Below are positions 42,446-50,762 of a stretch of 64,000 nt of DNA, one piece after another. This DNA comes from Mesorhizobium jarvisii (GTDB lineage Bacteria > Pseudomonadota > Alphaproteobacteria > Rhizobiales > Rhizobiaceae): contig NZ_QZXA01000001.1 in the NCBI RefSeq assembly GCF_003601985.1, forward strand, positions 310,001 through 374,000. The letters are read 5' to 3'. Each line of letters opens with the position of its first letter. Positions within the stretch are counted from its first letter, which is position 1. The notes beneath the pieces were generated by a model. It searched no databases and was not told the origin of the DNA. It saw only the letters and a program-made list of their open reading frames with translations. Both the position numbers and the translations under genes were made by a program.

Positions 42446-42478
42446 GCATCATCCGCCATAGCCGATGGCGGATGATGC
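42446..42478. repeat. Perfect 14-bp stem-loop between RND and monooxygenase genes
   Basis: GCATCATCCGCCAT (42446-42459) and ATGGCGGATGATGC (42465-42478) pair perfectly around a 5-nt loop, 13 bp downstream of the RND stop on the minus strand. No T-run follows in either direction. It could still end the minus-strand efflux operon or stabilise its message. The rest of this 189-bp gap shows nothing else. Confidence 0.6.
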
Positions 42479-42490
42479 CATAGAACAGCT

Positions 42491-45400
42491 CTATTCCGCG
42501 GCCAGGGCCAGTTGCGGCCGCTCGGTCGCCAACTCTGGTTCGGGCGCCTGCTCGCTGTTCACCGCCTTCTTCGGCTCGCGGCCGAAGAACAGCGCGTAAC
42601 CTGCCGGCAGCACCAGGATGGTCAGCACGGTGGCAACCACGATGCCGCCCATCATGGCGTAGGCGAGCGGGCCCCAGAACACGGCGCGCGATATCGGGAT
42701 CAGCGCCAGCACCGCCGTCATCGCCGTCAGTACGATCGGCCGGAAACGGCGCACAGCCGAGCCGATGATGGCCTCCGAGCGCTCCATGCCTCTGGCGATG
42801 TCCTGGTCGATCTGGTCGACCAGGATGATCGAGTTGCGCATGATGATGCCGAGCAGCGCGATCACGCCGAGGATGGCGACGAAGCCGAACGGCGCACCGC
42901 TGATCAAAAGCGCGGCAGCCGCACCAATGATGCCGAGCGGACCGGTGGCCAGCACCAGCATCGCCTTGCCGAAGTTCTGCAGCTGGATCATCAAGAGCAC
43001 CACGATGATGGCCAGCATGATCGGCGCCTTGGCGGCGATCGAGGCCTGGCTTTCGGCCGAATCCTCGGCACCGCCCTGGATCTCGATCTTGTAGCCGGGC
43101 GCCAGGCCGTCGCGCAGGCCCTGCATGTCCTTGTACATCTTGGTGACGACATCGTTGGACTGCACGCCGTCGGGCAGCGTTGCCCTCACGCTGATGGTCG
43201 GCAGGCGGTCGCGGCGCCATTCGATGCCTTGCTCCAGCACCGGCACCACCTTGGCCACCTGCGACAACGGCACGAAGCCGCCGAAATCGGTCGGGATATA
43301 CACCGAGTCGACCGAGGACAGCAGGCTGCGGCTGGCATCCGGCTCGCGGGCAACGATGGAGACCGTCTCCTCGCCGTCGCGGAAGTCGTCGAGCGGCGCA
43401 CCGGCCATGGTCGCCTGCAGCATCTGGCGGATGCGTTGCGAGGTGACGCCTAGCGCCCGGGCGCGATCCTGGTCGATGACCAGCTTCATCGCCGGCACCG
43501 GCTCAAGCCAATCGTCATGCACCGCGCCCAGCAACGGATCCTCGCGGAATTTCGCCTTCACCTGGTCGGCGATGCGGCGCACCTCCTGGCGGTCGGGACC
43601 CATGACGCGCATCTGAACCGGCCAGCCGGTCGGCGGGCCGAGGAACAGGCGGTCGACCTTGGCGCGGATCGAGGGGAAATCCTCGGCCAGAACCGTGCGC
43701 AGCTTGACGATCAGCCGCTCGCGCGCCGGCTCGTCATTGGCCATCACCAGCATCTGGGCGAAGTTTGGGTTGCGCAGTTGCTGGTCGAGCGGCAGGAAGA
43801 AGCGCGGCGCGCCCTCGCCGATATAGGTGGCGATGAAGCGCTTGTCCTTGTCGTCCATCATCTTGGCTTCCAGCGCCTTGGCCTGCGCCTCGACCTCCTT
43901 GATGCTGGTGCCTTCCGGCAGCCAGAGGTCGACCAGGATTTCCGGCCGCGACGATTGCGGGAAGAAGTTCTGCGGGATGAACTGGAACGCCCACAGGCTG
44001 GTGCCGAAAGTCACCAGCGTCATGACGAGCACGATTATGCGGTGGCGCACCGCCCAGCCGACGGTCGAGCGCAGCCGGCGGTAGAAGCGCGTGTCGAAGA
44101 CATCATGATGGCTGCCGGCATGCTTGCGCTGCTTGAGGATCATGTTGCCGAGCCACGGGGTGAAATAGACCGCGACGAACCACGAGACGATCAGCGCGAT
44201 GCCGACGACATAGAACAGGGTGCGCACATATTCGCCGGCCGTGGAGGCGGCGAAGCCGACCGGGATGAAGCCGGCGGTGGTGATCAGCGTGCCCGTCAGC
44301 ATCGGGAATGCGGTCGATGTATAAGCGAAGCTCGCGGCCTCGATCTTGACCAGCCCCTCCTCCAGCTTACGCTCCATCATCTCGACGACGATCATGGCAT
44401 CGTCGACAAGCAGGCCGAGCGCGATGATCAGGGCGCCCAGCGAAATACGCTGCAGGTCGATGCCGAGCTCGTACATGATGGCGAAGGTAGCGGCCAGAAC
44501 CAGCGGAATGGCGATGGCGATGACCAGCCCCGAACGCCAGCCGATCGACAGGAACGAGACGACAAGCACGATCAGCAGCGCCTCGCCGAGGGCATGCATG
44601 AATTCGGCCACCGCATCCGTGACGACGCCCGGCTGGTCGGAAATCTGGTCGACCGACACGCCATAGGGCAGCGCTTCTTCAAAGCGCTTGTAGGTCGCCT
44701 CGACATCCTTGCCGACATCGGTGACCTTGAAACCCTTGGCCATGACGACGCCAAGCTGCACGCTGTCATGACCGTTGAAACGGTATTTGCGCTGGAAGGG
44801 ATCCTCGAGCCCGGAGGTCACGGTGGCGATGTCGCCGAGACGGGTGACTTGCCCGCCGGCACGCAGGCGCAATTCCCTGATATCGGCGGCCTTGGTGACG
44901 TCGCCTTCGACGGAGATGCGCACCGAATTGACGCCGGTGTCGACGGCACCGGCCGGATCGACATTGTTCTGGCCCTTGATAGCGTTCTGCAGGTCGGGCA
45001 GCGTCAAGCCACGCTCGGCGAGCGCCTTGGACGAAACGTCGATATAGAGCTTTTCCGGCTGATCGCCAATGATGACGGCCTTCTCGACGCCAGGCGTGGT
45101 CAACAGCATGTCGCGCGCCTGGATGGCGAACTTCTTCAGCTCCGGATAGGAGAAGCCGTCACCGCTGATCGAATGCAGGGTGATGAAGGTGTCGCCGAAC
45201 TCATCGTTGAAATAGGGACCGAGCAGGCCTTGCGGCAGGTCGCCGGAAATGTCGCCGACCTTCTTGCGCACCTGATAGAAGGCGTCCGCCACCTCGGCGG
45301 CGTTGGTGTCGCCCTTGATCTGCACGGTGATGATGGCGCTGCCGGCGCGCGTGAAGGATCGCACGAAGTCGAGATGCGGTGTTTCCTGCAGCTTGCGCTC

Positions 45401-45631
45401 GATCTTGTTGACGACCTGGTCTTCCATCTCCTGGATCGAGGAGCCCGGCCAAATCGCCTGCACGACCATTACCCGGAAGGTGAAATCGGGGTCTTCCTTC
45501 TGGCCCATGCGCATCAGGCCGAGGGCTCCGGCGATGATGATCAGCCCGAACAGGAAGCGCGCGATGGAGGGATGGCCGATGGCCCAGCGCGACAGGTTGA
45601 AGGGCCGCTTTTCTTCAGTGGAGGTCGTCAT
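42491..45631 (-). CDS. RND efflux pump inner-membrane permease (AcrB/HAE type)
   Basis: A 1046-residue proton-driven efflux transporter. The usual 12-helix layout with two large periplasmic loops is present. The TM4 proton-relay segment reads LGLLVDDAMIVVEMMERKLEEG, with the D-D pair that carries protons. The C-terminal core has GALIIALG and GIIMRNSIILVDQID near 970. It forms a tripartite pump with the membrane fusion protein encoded upstream in the same operon, 242 bp away, and an outer membrane channel not seen in the window. Drug or metabolite specificity unknown. Confidence 0.93.
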   Translation of the reverse strand: MTTSTEEKRPFNLSRWAIGHPSIARFLFGLIIIAGALGLMRMGQKEDPDFTFRVMVVQAIWPGSSIQEMEDQVVNKIERKLQETPHLDFVRSFTRAGSAIITVQIKGDTNAAEVADAFYQVRKKVGDISGDLPQGLLGPYFNDEFGDTFITLHSISGDGFSYPELKKFAIQARDMLLTTPGVEKAVIIGDQPEKLYIDVSSKALAERGLTLPDLQNAIKGQNNVDPAGAVDTGVNSVRISVEGDVTKAADIRELRLRAGGQVTRLGDIATVTSGLEDPFQRKYRFNGHDSVQLGVVMAKGFKVTDVGKDVEATYKRFEEALPYGVSVDQISDQPGVVTDAVAEFMHALGEALLIVLVVSFLSIGWRSGLVIAIAIPLVLAATFAIMYELGIDLQRISLGALIIALGLLVDDAMIVVEMMERKLEEGLVKIEAASFAYTSTAFPMLTGTLITTAGFIPVGFAASTAGEYVRTLFYVVGIALIVSWFVAVYFTPWLGNMILKQRKHAGSHHDVFDTRFYRRLRSTVGWAVRHRIIVLVMTLVTFGTSLWAFQFIPQNFFPQSSRPEILVDLWLPEGTSIKEVEAQAKALEAKMMDDKDKRFIATYIGEGAPRFFLPLDQQLRNPNFAQMLVMANDEPARERLIVKLRTVLAEDFPSIRAKVDRLFLGPPTGWPVQMRVMGPDRQEVRRIADQVKAKFREDPLLGAVHDDWLEPVPAMKLVIDQDRARALGVTSQRIRQMLQATMAGAPLDDFRDGEETVSIVAREPDASRSLLSSVDSVYIPTDFGGFVPLSQVAKVVPVLEQGIEWRRDRLPTISVRATLPDGVQSNDVVTKMYKDMQGLRDGLAPGYKIEIQGGAEDSAESQASIAAKAPIMLAIIVVLLMIQLQNFGKAMLVLATGPLGIIGAAAALLISGAPFGFVAILGVIALLGIIMRNSIILVDQIDQDIARGMERSEAIIGSAVRRFRPIVLTAMTAVLALIPISRAVFWGPLAYAMMGGIVVATVLTILVLPAGYALFFGREPKKAVNSEQAPEPELATERPQLALAAE

Positions 45632-45873
45632 CGTTGCAGGTCCACTTTGCTTGTTTGCCGGCGCCTGGCACTTCGAAGAAGCGCCGCGCGCGAAACGAAA
45701 TCATCTGCGTTCGATCTGGCTTCCGGGCGGCGAGGCCTTCCGAGCGGAGAGACACTCATCGCGGTGGGACGCTAAGTCGATGCGGGGGTACATCGGCCGT
45801 GACGTCTCAACCTTCGGGCGCACGCCGCCCGGAAACCTGCGGCCGCGAGAACGCGCGGCCGACCTATCTGTCC

Positions 45874-47016
45874 TCAGCGCAGCCGGCTGGCGTCGTCGCC
45901 CTCGGCGGACGCTGATTGCTGCGCCACGCCGCCGGCGAGCTTCACCCTGAGATTCTCGGTCATGAACTGCGTCCCCGCGGCGACCACGATATCGCCGGGC
46001 TTCAATCCCTCGGCCACACGCACGCCATCGGCGGCGAACTTGGCAACCGTCACCGGACGGGCATGAACGGTGTCGGCGCCACGATCAACGGTCCAGACGA
46101 TCGACTGGCTGTCTTTCTCAGCCAAGGCGCTCAAGGGGATCGAAACCAGTTGCTTCTCGTTGGCGGCCGAGGCCTCGATATTGGCGGTCATGCCTAGAAG
46201 CACGCGGGAATCATTGGGCAGGCTGACACGGACGGCGAAGGTGCGCGACTGCGGATCGGCGCTGCCGGCAACCTCGCGGACCTTGCCGTCGAGCGCCAGC
46301 GTGCTGTCGGACCAGAAGCCCGCCTTGACTGACTTGCCCGGCTTGAACTCGGCGATCTCCATTTCCGGCACCGCGATCAGCACTTCCTTTTCGCCGTCGA
46401 CCGCGACAGTGACCACAGGCGTGCCGGAGCCGACCACCTGGCCGACATCGGCGTTGACAGCCGTGACGATGCCGTCCCTGTCGGCCTTGAGGTCGGTATA
46501 GCCGACCTGGTTCTTGGCCTGGTCAAGCGACGAACGGGCGGAGTCGCGCGTGGCGACCGCCTGGTCATGGGTCAGCGTCGCCTGTTCGAGCTGCGATTTC
46601 GGCGCGAAGTTTTTGGTGAAAAGCTGCTCGGCGCGCTTGCGCGCTAGCTCCGTCGTCTCGACCTGCCGTTCGGCGGCATCAAGCGCTGCCTGCGCGCTTT
46701 TTACCGAAAGGTCGTAGTCGGTGGGATCGATACGGGCGAGCACATCGCCCGGCGCCACGTGCTGACCGATGTCGACAAGGCGCTCGGTGATCTTGCCGTT
46801 GACGCGGAAAGCCAGGGCGCTTTCGGTGCGGGCCCGCACGGAACCCGAATAGGAGAGCATGCGGGAGTCATGCACCTGGGCGATTTCGACGACCTTGACC
46901 GGGCGGATGATCTCCTTGACCTCGGCCTTCTCCTGGCTGCAGCCGGCAAGCCCAAGCGCCGCGACGAACAGGCCCGCGACCGGCAACCGGCGGATAATGG
47001 AATGGGACAAAGACAC
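45874..47016 (-). CDS. RND efflux periplasmic adaptor (membrane fusion protein), lipoprotein
   Basis: A 380-residue periplasmic adaptor. The N-terminus has a signal peptide ending in the lipobox LAGC (Cys26). Two biotinyl-like halves flank an alpha-helical hairpin (about 95-165), followed by beta-barrel and membrane-proximal domains. The start is GTG 47016 with GGGAG 7 nt upstream. It links the RND pump at 42491-45631 to an outer membrane channel. The same operon begins with tetR. Confidence 0.9.
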   Translation of the reverse strand: MSLSHSIIRRLPVAGLFVAALGLAGCSQEKAEVKEIIRPVKVVEIAQVHDSRMLSYSGSVRARTESALAFRVNGKITERLVDIGQHVAPGDVLARIDPTDYDLSVKSAQAALDAAERQVETTELARKRAEQLFTKNFAPKSQLEQATLTHDQAVATRDSARSSLDQAKNQVGYTDLKADRDGIVTAVNADVGQVVGSGTPVVTVAVDGEKEVLIAVPEMEIAEFKPGKSVKAGFWSDSTLALDGKVREVAGSADPQSRTFAVRVSLPNDSRVLLGMTANIEASAANEKQLVSIPLSALAEKDSQSIVWTVDRGADTVHARPVTVAKFAADGVRVAEGLKPGDIVVAAGTQFMTENLRVKLAGGVAQQSASAEGDDASRLR

Positions 47017-47070
47017 CTTGGCACTCCCGAACTGGAGATGAACTGTCGACCGGCGCCCGGCGGGCGGCGG

Positions 47071-47679
47071 CTATTTCTTCAAGGCCTTGATCGCATAGTC
47101 GATCAGGTCGTCGGGCATCGCCCGGTTGGTCTTGGCAAGGCACTGCGCCACCATCTGCGGATGGCAAAGGATGATTGTGGCGGCGCCGAAGCAGCGTGAC
47201 GCGGTCACCGGGTCCTGCTCGGCGAACTCGCCGGTCTCGATACCCTCGCGTATCACCTCCGCGAAGAGATCGTGGATGCTGTCGATGTGCTTGTCGATGA
47301 CGCCCCAGTCGCGCTCCAGCGCGACGATGACCATCTCATGGACCTTCTGCGCATCGAGCATGGTCTCCAGCGTCATCTTGTATTGCGCATGGATGTAGCG
47401 ACGAAGCCGCTCCTCGGCACCAATCGGCAGGCGCATGATCTCGTAGGCCATGTTGTAGCTGGCCCCGAGCATCCGGCCGCACACCGCCTGGTGGATTTCA
47501 ACCTTGGAGGCAAAGAAACGGTAGATGTTGGCCGGCGACATGCCGAGCTCGCGGGCAATGTCGGCAACATTGGTCTTACCGTAGCCGTAGTGCCGGAACA
47601 GGCGCTCGGCGCAGTCGAGAATGCGCGTCACATTCTCCTGTCTGGCGGCATCGACCATGATGTTGGCGGCTTCGGACAT
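47071..47679 (-). CDS. TetR family transcriptional regulator
   Basis: A 202-residue repressor. The N-terminal helix-turn-helix (about 15-60) contains TNVADIARELGMSPANIYRFFASK, noted in two parts around residues 36-50, and the rest is the ligand-binding domain. ATG 47679 has GAAAGAG upstream; a TTG at 47697 is less likely. A 22-bp inverted repeat lies 20 bp before the start. It is the first gene of the tetR-mfp-RND operon, so it probably represses the pump and itself until a substrate is bound. Confidence 0.9.
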   Translation of the reverse strand: MSEAANIMVDAARQENVTRILDCAERLFRHYGYGKTNVADIARELGMSPANIYRFFASKVEIHQAVCGRMLGASYNMAYEIMRLPIGAEERLRRYIHAQYKMTLETMLDAQKVHEMVIVALERDWGVIDKHIDSIHDLFAEVIREGIETGEFAEQDPVTASRCFGAATIILCHPQMVAQCLAKTNRAMPDDLIDYAIKALKK

Positions 47680-47698
47680 AGCTCTTTCGTTTGACAAG

Positions 47699-47720
47699 TG
47701 ACGAATTTCAATTTTCGTCA
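47699..47720. promoter_or_regulatory. Inverted repeat, candidate TetR operator
   Basis: TGACGAA (47699-47705) and TTCGTCA (47714-47720) are perfect inverted arms with an 8-nt AT-rich centre, just upstream of the tetR start. This spacing and symmetry suit a TetR homodimer. Autorepression is inferred. Confidence 0.65.
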
Positions 47721-47864
47721 GTCGTAAATTGAAGAAGATGGGATGTCAACGCGAAATCGACGTACGCGTACAAGATAGTGACAGATGGTGACATCCAACA
47801 GACGTCACCAAGCGGCCCAAGGATGCGGGCAACTCAACATATTTTTGAAGAAGCCGCCGGCGCT

Positions 47865-49505
47865 TCAGGCGAGTTTGGCCATTTCCCGCAGCCGGAATTT
47901 CTGGATCTTGCCGGTCGAGGTCTTTGGAATCTCGGCGAAAATCACCGCCTTCGGCACTTTGAAGCGGGCAAGCAGCGAACGGCAGTGCTCGATGATCTCG
48001 GCCTCGGTCGCCGTCTTGCCGGGCTTCAGCTCGACATAGGCAACCGGTACTTCGCCCCATTTGTCGTCATGGCGCGCCACAACGCCGCAGGAGGCGACGG
48101 ACGGGTGCTTGTAGAGCGCATCCTCGACCTCGATCGAGGAAATGTTCTCGCCACCCGAAATGATGATGTCCTTGGAACGATCCTTGAGCTGGATGTAGCC
48201 ATCGGGATGCATGACGCCGAGATCGCCGGAATGGAACCAGCCACCGGCGAAGGCTTCGTCGCTCGCCTTGCGGTTCTTGAGATAGCCCTTCATGACGATA
48301 TTGCCGCGGAACATGACCTCGCCGATGGTTTCGCCGTCGGCCGGCGTCGCCTGCATCGTCTCGGGATCCATGACGGTCAGGCCTTCGAGCGCGGCATAGC
48401 GCACGCCCTGCCTTGCCTTCTTGGCGCTGCGCTCGCCCTTGGCAAGATCGTCCCATTCGCCGTGCCATTCGTTGACCACGGCCGGGCCATAGGTCTCGGT
48501 CAGGCCATAGAGATGGGTGACGGCAAAACCGGCATCGGCCATGCCCGACAGCACGGCTTCTGGCGGCGGCGCGGCCGCGGTGTTGAAGGTCACCGTCTGC
48601 GCGAACGTGCGCTTATCCTCATCCTTGGCATTGATCAGCACCGACATGACGACCGGCGCGCCGCAGAGATGGGTGACGCCGTTATCGGCGATAGCATCGT
48701 AGATCGGCTTCGGCCGCACCCAGCGAAGGCAGACATGGGTGCCGGCCTGGACGGCCAGCGTCCATGGAAAGCACCAGCCATTGCAGTGGAACATCGGCAG
48801 CGTCCAGAGATAGACGGCGTGCTTGGCCATGCCGGCATGGATGGTGTTGGTGTAGGCCATCAGGGCGGCGCCGCGATGGTGATAGACGACGCCCTTCGGA
48901 TTGCCCGTCGTGCCCGAGGTGTAGTTGAGCGAGATGGCGTCCCATTCATCGTCGGGCATCGACCAGGCGAAATCCTCATCGCCGCCGGCGACAAAATCCT
49001 CATAGTCGAGCGCGCCAATCCGCTCACCCTTCGGATAGGGGGCGTCGGCGGCGTAGTCGGGATCGTCATAGTCAATGACCAGCGGCTTGACCTTGGCCAG
49101 ATCGAGCGCCTGCCGGACGACGCCGGAGAATTCGCGGTCGACGATCAGCACCTTGGTCTCGGCATGGTCGAGCTGGAATGCGATGACCGCGGCGTCGAGG
49201 CGGGTGTTGAGCGAATGCAGAACCGCCTTGGTCATCGGCACGCCGAAATGCGTCTCCAGCATTGGCGGCGTGTTGGACAGCATCACGGTGACCGTGTCGC
49301 CCTTGCCGATGCCGTGCTTTTGCAGCGCCGAGGCGAGCTTCAGCGAGCGGCGCCAGAAATCGCGGTAGCTGATGCGCTGGCGGCCGTGGATGATGGCTAT
49401 GTGGTCGGGATACGTCCTTGCCGCGCGCTCCAGATAGGTGAGCGGCGTCAGCGGCTGGTGGTTGGCCGCGTTCCTGTCGAGATCCTGTTCGTAAGGATTG
49501 CCCAT
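47865..49505 (-). CDS. Acyl-CoA synthetase (AMP-binding, medium-chain/methylmercaptopropionate type)
   Basis: A 546-residue adenylate-forming ligase. It shows YTSGTTGNPKGV (A3) near 193, YGLTETYG (A5) near 335, GWFHSGDLGVMHPDGYIQLKDRSKDIIISGGENIS (A7-A8, quoted here as family blocks around 425-455), and the catalytic lysine in KTSTGKIQKF near 530. The start ATG 49505 has GGGGAGGA upstream. Its group includes the 3-methylmercaptopropionyl-CoA ligase DmdB and medium-chain acyl-CoA synthetases. No partner genes of fatty-acid or DMSP breakdown are adjacent, so substrate remains open. Confidence 0.87.
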   Translation of the reverse strand: MGNPYEQDLDRNAANHQPLTPLTYLERAARTYPDHIAIIHGRQRISYRDFWRRSLKLASALQKHGIGKGDTVTVMLSNTPPMLETHFGVPMTKAVLHSLNTRLDAAVIAFQLDHAETKVLIVDREFSGVVRQALDLAKVKPLVIDYDDPDYAADAPYPKGERIGALDYEDFVAGGDEDFAWSMPDDEWDAISLNYTSGTTGNPKGVVYHHRGAALMAYTNTIHAGMAKHAVYLWTLPMFHCNGWCFPWTLAVQAGTHVCLRWVRPKPIYDAIADNGVTHLCGAPVVMSVLINAKDEDKRTFAQTVTFNTAAAPPPEAVLSGMADAGFAVTHLYGLTETYGPAVVNEWHGEWDDLAKGERSAKKARQGVRYAALEGLTVMDPETMQATPADGETIGEVMFRGNIVMKGYLKNRKASDEAFAGGWFHSGDLGVMHPDGYIQLKDRSKDIIISGGENISSIEVEDALYKHPSVASCGVVARHDDKWGEVPVAYVELKPGKTATEAEIIEHCRSLLARFKVPKAVIFAEIPKTSTGKIQKFRLREMAKLA

Positions 49506-49709
49506 CCCGTCCTCCCCAAAAAGTCCTTTTCGAGCTTTCTAACCTTAGGGCTCTCGTCAAGCCATCCCCCTGAATGGCCGAAAATGCTATGCTGTCCTGG
49601 CTTTGTAGAACGACCATCCCGGATGCGTTTTGTTTAGAGGCGATCGCACTCACGCATGCCAATTTGACTTTTGTCGAGAGCCGTGACTAATGTCAGCCGA
49701 GGAGGCGGC

Positions 49710-50675
49710 ATGGCGATCCGACCGGCAGAACAACTCATTCACAAAGCCGCCTGGCTCTACTATGCGCATGGCCTGCGGCAGGACCAGGTTGCAAGCCAGC
49801 TTAACATTTCGCGTGCTTCGGTGGCCATGTATCTGCGCAAGGCGCGCGAGACCGGCATCGTCAACATCTCGACCTCGACCCAGTTGTTCACCGACGACGT
49901 GATGGCGCGCAGGCTCGAGGACGCCTTGAAACTCGACGCGGTCTGGATCGCGCCGGAGAACGGCCATATCCCGGACCCGTCGACTGATATCGCCGTGCTG
50001 GCGGCGAGCGTCTTTCTCGAACTGGTCAAGAAGGGCGACCGCATCGGCGTCGCCTGGGGCCGCACCGTCTATACGATCGCCGACATCATGTCCTATGCCG
50101 ACCTGCAGGATGTCACGGTGGTGCAGCTCTGCGGCAATCTCGGCGCGCCCTACTCCTATCGGCCCGACCAGTGCACCATGGAGATCGCGCGGCGCCTCAA
50201 CGCCAAGGGGCTTAATTTCTATGCGCCGCTGGTGCTGTCGACGGAAGAGCTGGCGCGTGCGCTGCGCGCCGAGCCGGTGATCCGCGAACAACTGGCCGGC
50301 ATCAGCGATTGCAACCTCGCGCTTTTCTCCGTCGGCACCGTCGATGCAGACAGCCACGTCGTCAAATGCGGCGCGCTCAACCCGGACGAAATGGCCGCGC
50401 TGCGCGGTATCGGCGCCGCCGGCGTGATCGCCGGACAGATCATCGACGCCAAGGGCGAGGCGCTCGACTGCAGCTATAACCGCCGGGTCATTTCGGCTGA
50501 CCTCGCCTCGCTGCGCGCCATCGAAAAACGCCTGATGGTGGTGCAGGAGGACAGCAAGTTCGAGCCATTGCTGGCGGCGCTCGCCGGCCGGCTTTGCACG
50601 CATCTAGTGGTCGGCGCGCATATGGCGCAGCGGCTGCTCGATCATGCCGGAGCGGCACCACAAAACGCATCCTGA
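49710..50675 (+). CDS. SorC/DeoR-type sugar-binding transcriptional regulator
   Basis: A 321-residue regulator. The N-terminal HTH (about 8-52, with GLRQDQVASQLNISRASVAMYL) is followed by the SorC sugar-phosphate-binding domain (about 60-315, with GDRIGVAWGRT near 110 and AGVIAGQIIDAKGE near 240). ATG 49710 follows GGAGG with short spacing; an upstream frame is unlikely. It is directly ahead of the aldolase fusion and probably senses a phosphorylated intermediate, such as a ribulose 1-phosphate derivative, and controls the transporter and mtnKA through the operator near 56623. That link is inferred. Confidence 0.87.
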   Translation: MAIRPAEQLIHKAAWLYYAHGLRQDQVASQLNISRASVAMYLRKARETGIVNISTSTQLFTDDVMARRLEDALKLDAVWIAPENGHIPDPSTDIAVLAASVFLELVKKGDRIGVAWGRTVYTIADIMSYADLQDVTVVQLCGNLGAPYSYRPDQCTMEIARRLNAKGLNFYAPLVLSTEELARALRAEPVIREQLAGISDCNLALFSVGTVDADSHVVKCGALNPDEMAALRGIGAAGVIAGQIIDAKGEALDCSYNRRVISADLASLRAIEKRLMVVQEDSKFEPLLAALAGRLCTHLVVGAHMAQRLLDHAGAAPQNAS

Positions 50676-50762
50676 AAAAGCAACCCTTCGCCGGCGCATT
50701 GTCATCAAGGCGTCGCGGCATTCCTGTTTCACCACCCAAGACAGCAACTGGACGAAGCGAAC

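Noticed and set aside
42446..42478. 14-bp stem-loop considered as an intrinsic terminator
   Set aside because: No T-run on either side, so it is listed as an inverted repeat only.
47865..49505. Calling the acyl-CoA synthetase DmdB of DMSP breakdown
   Set aside because: No dmdA, dmdC or dmdD neighbours as a linked set; the family also contains general medium-chain synthetases.
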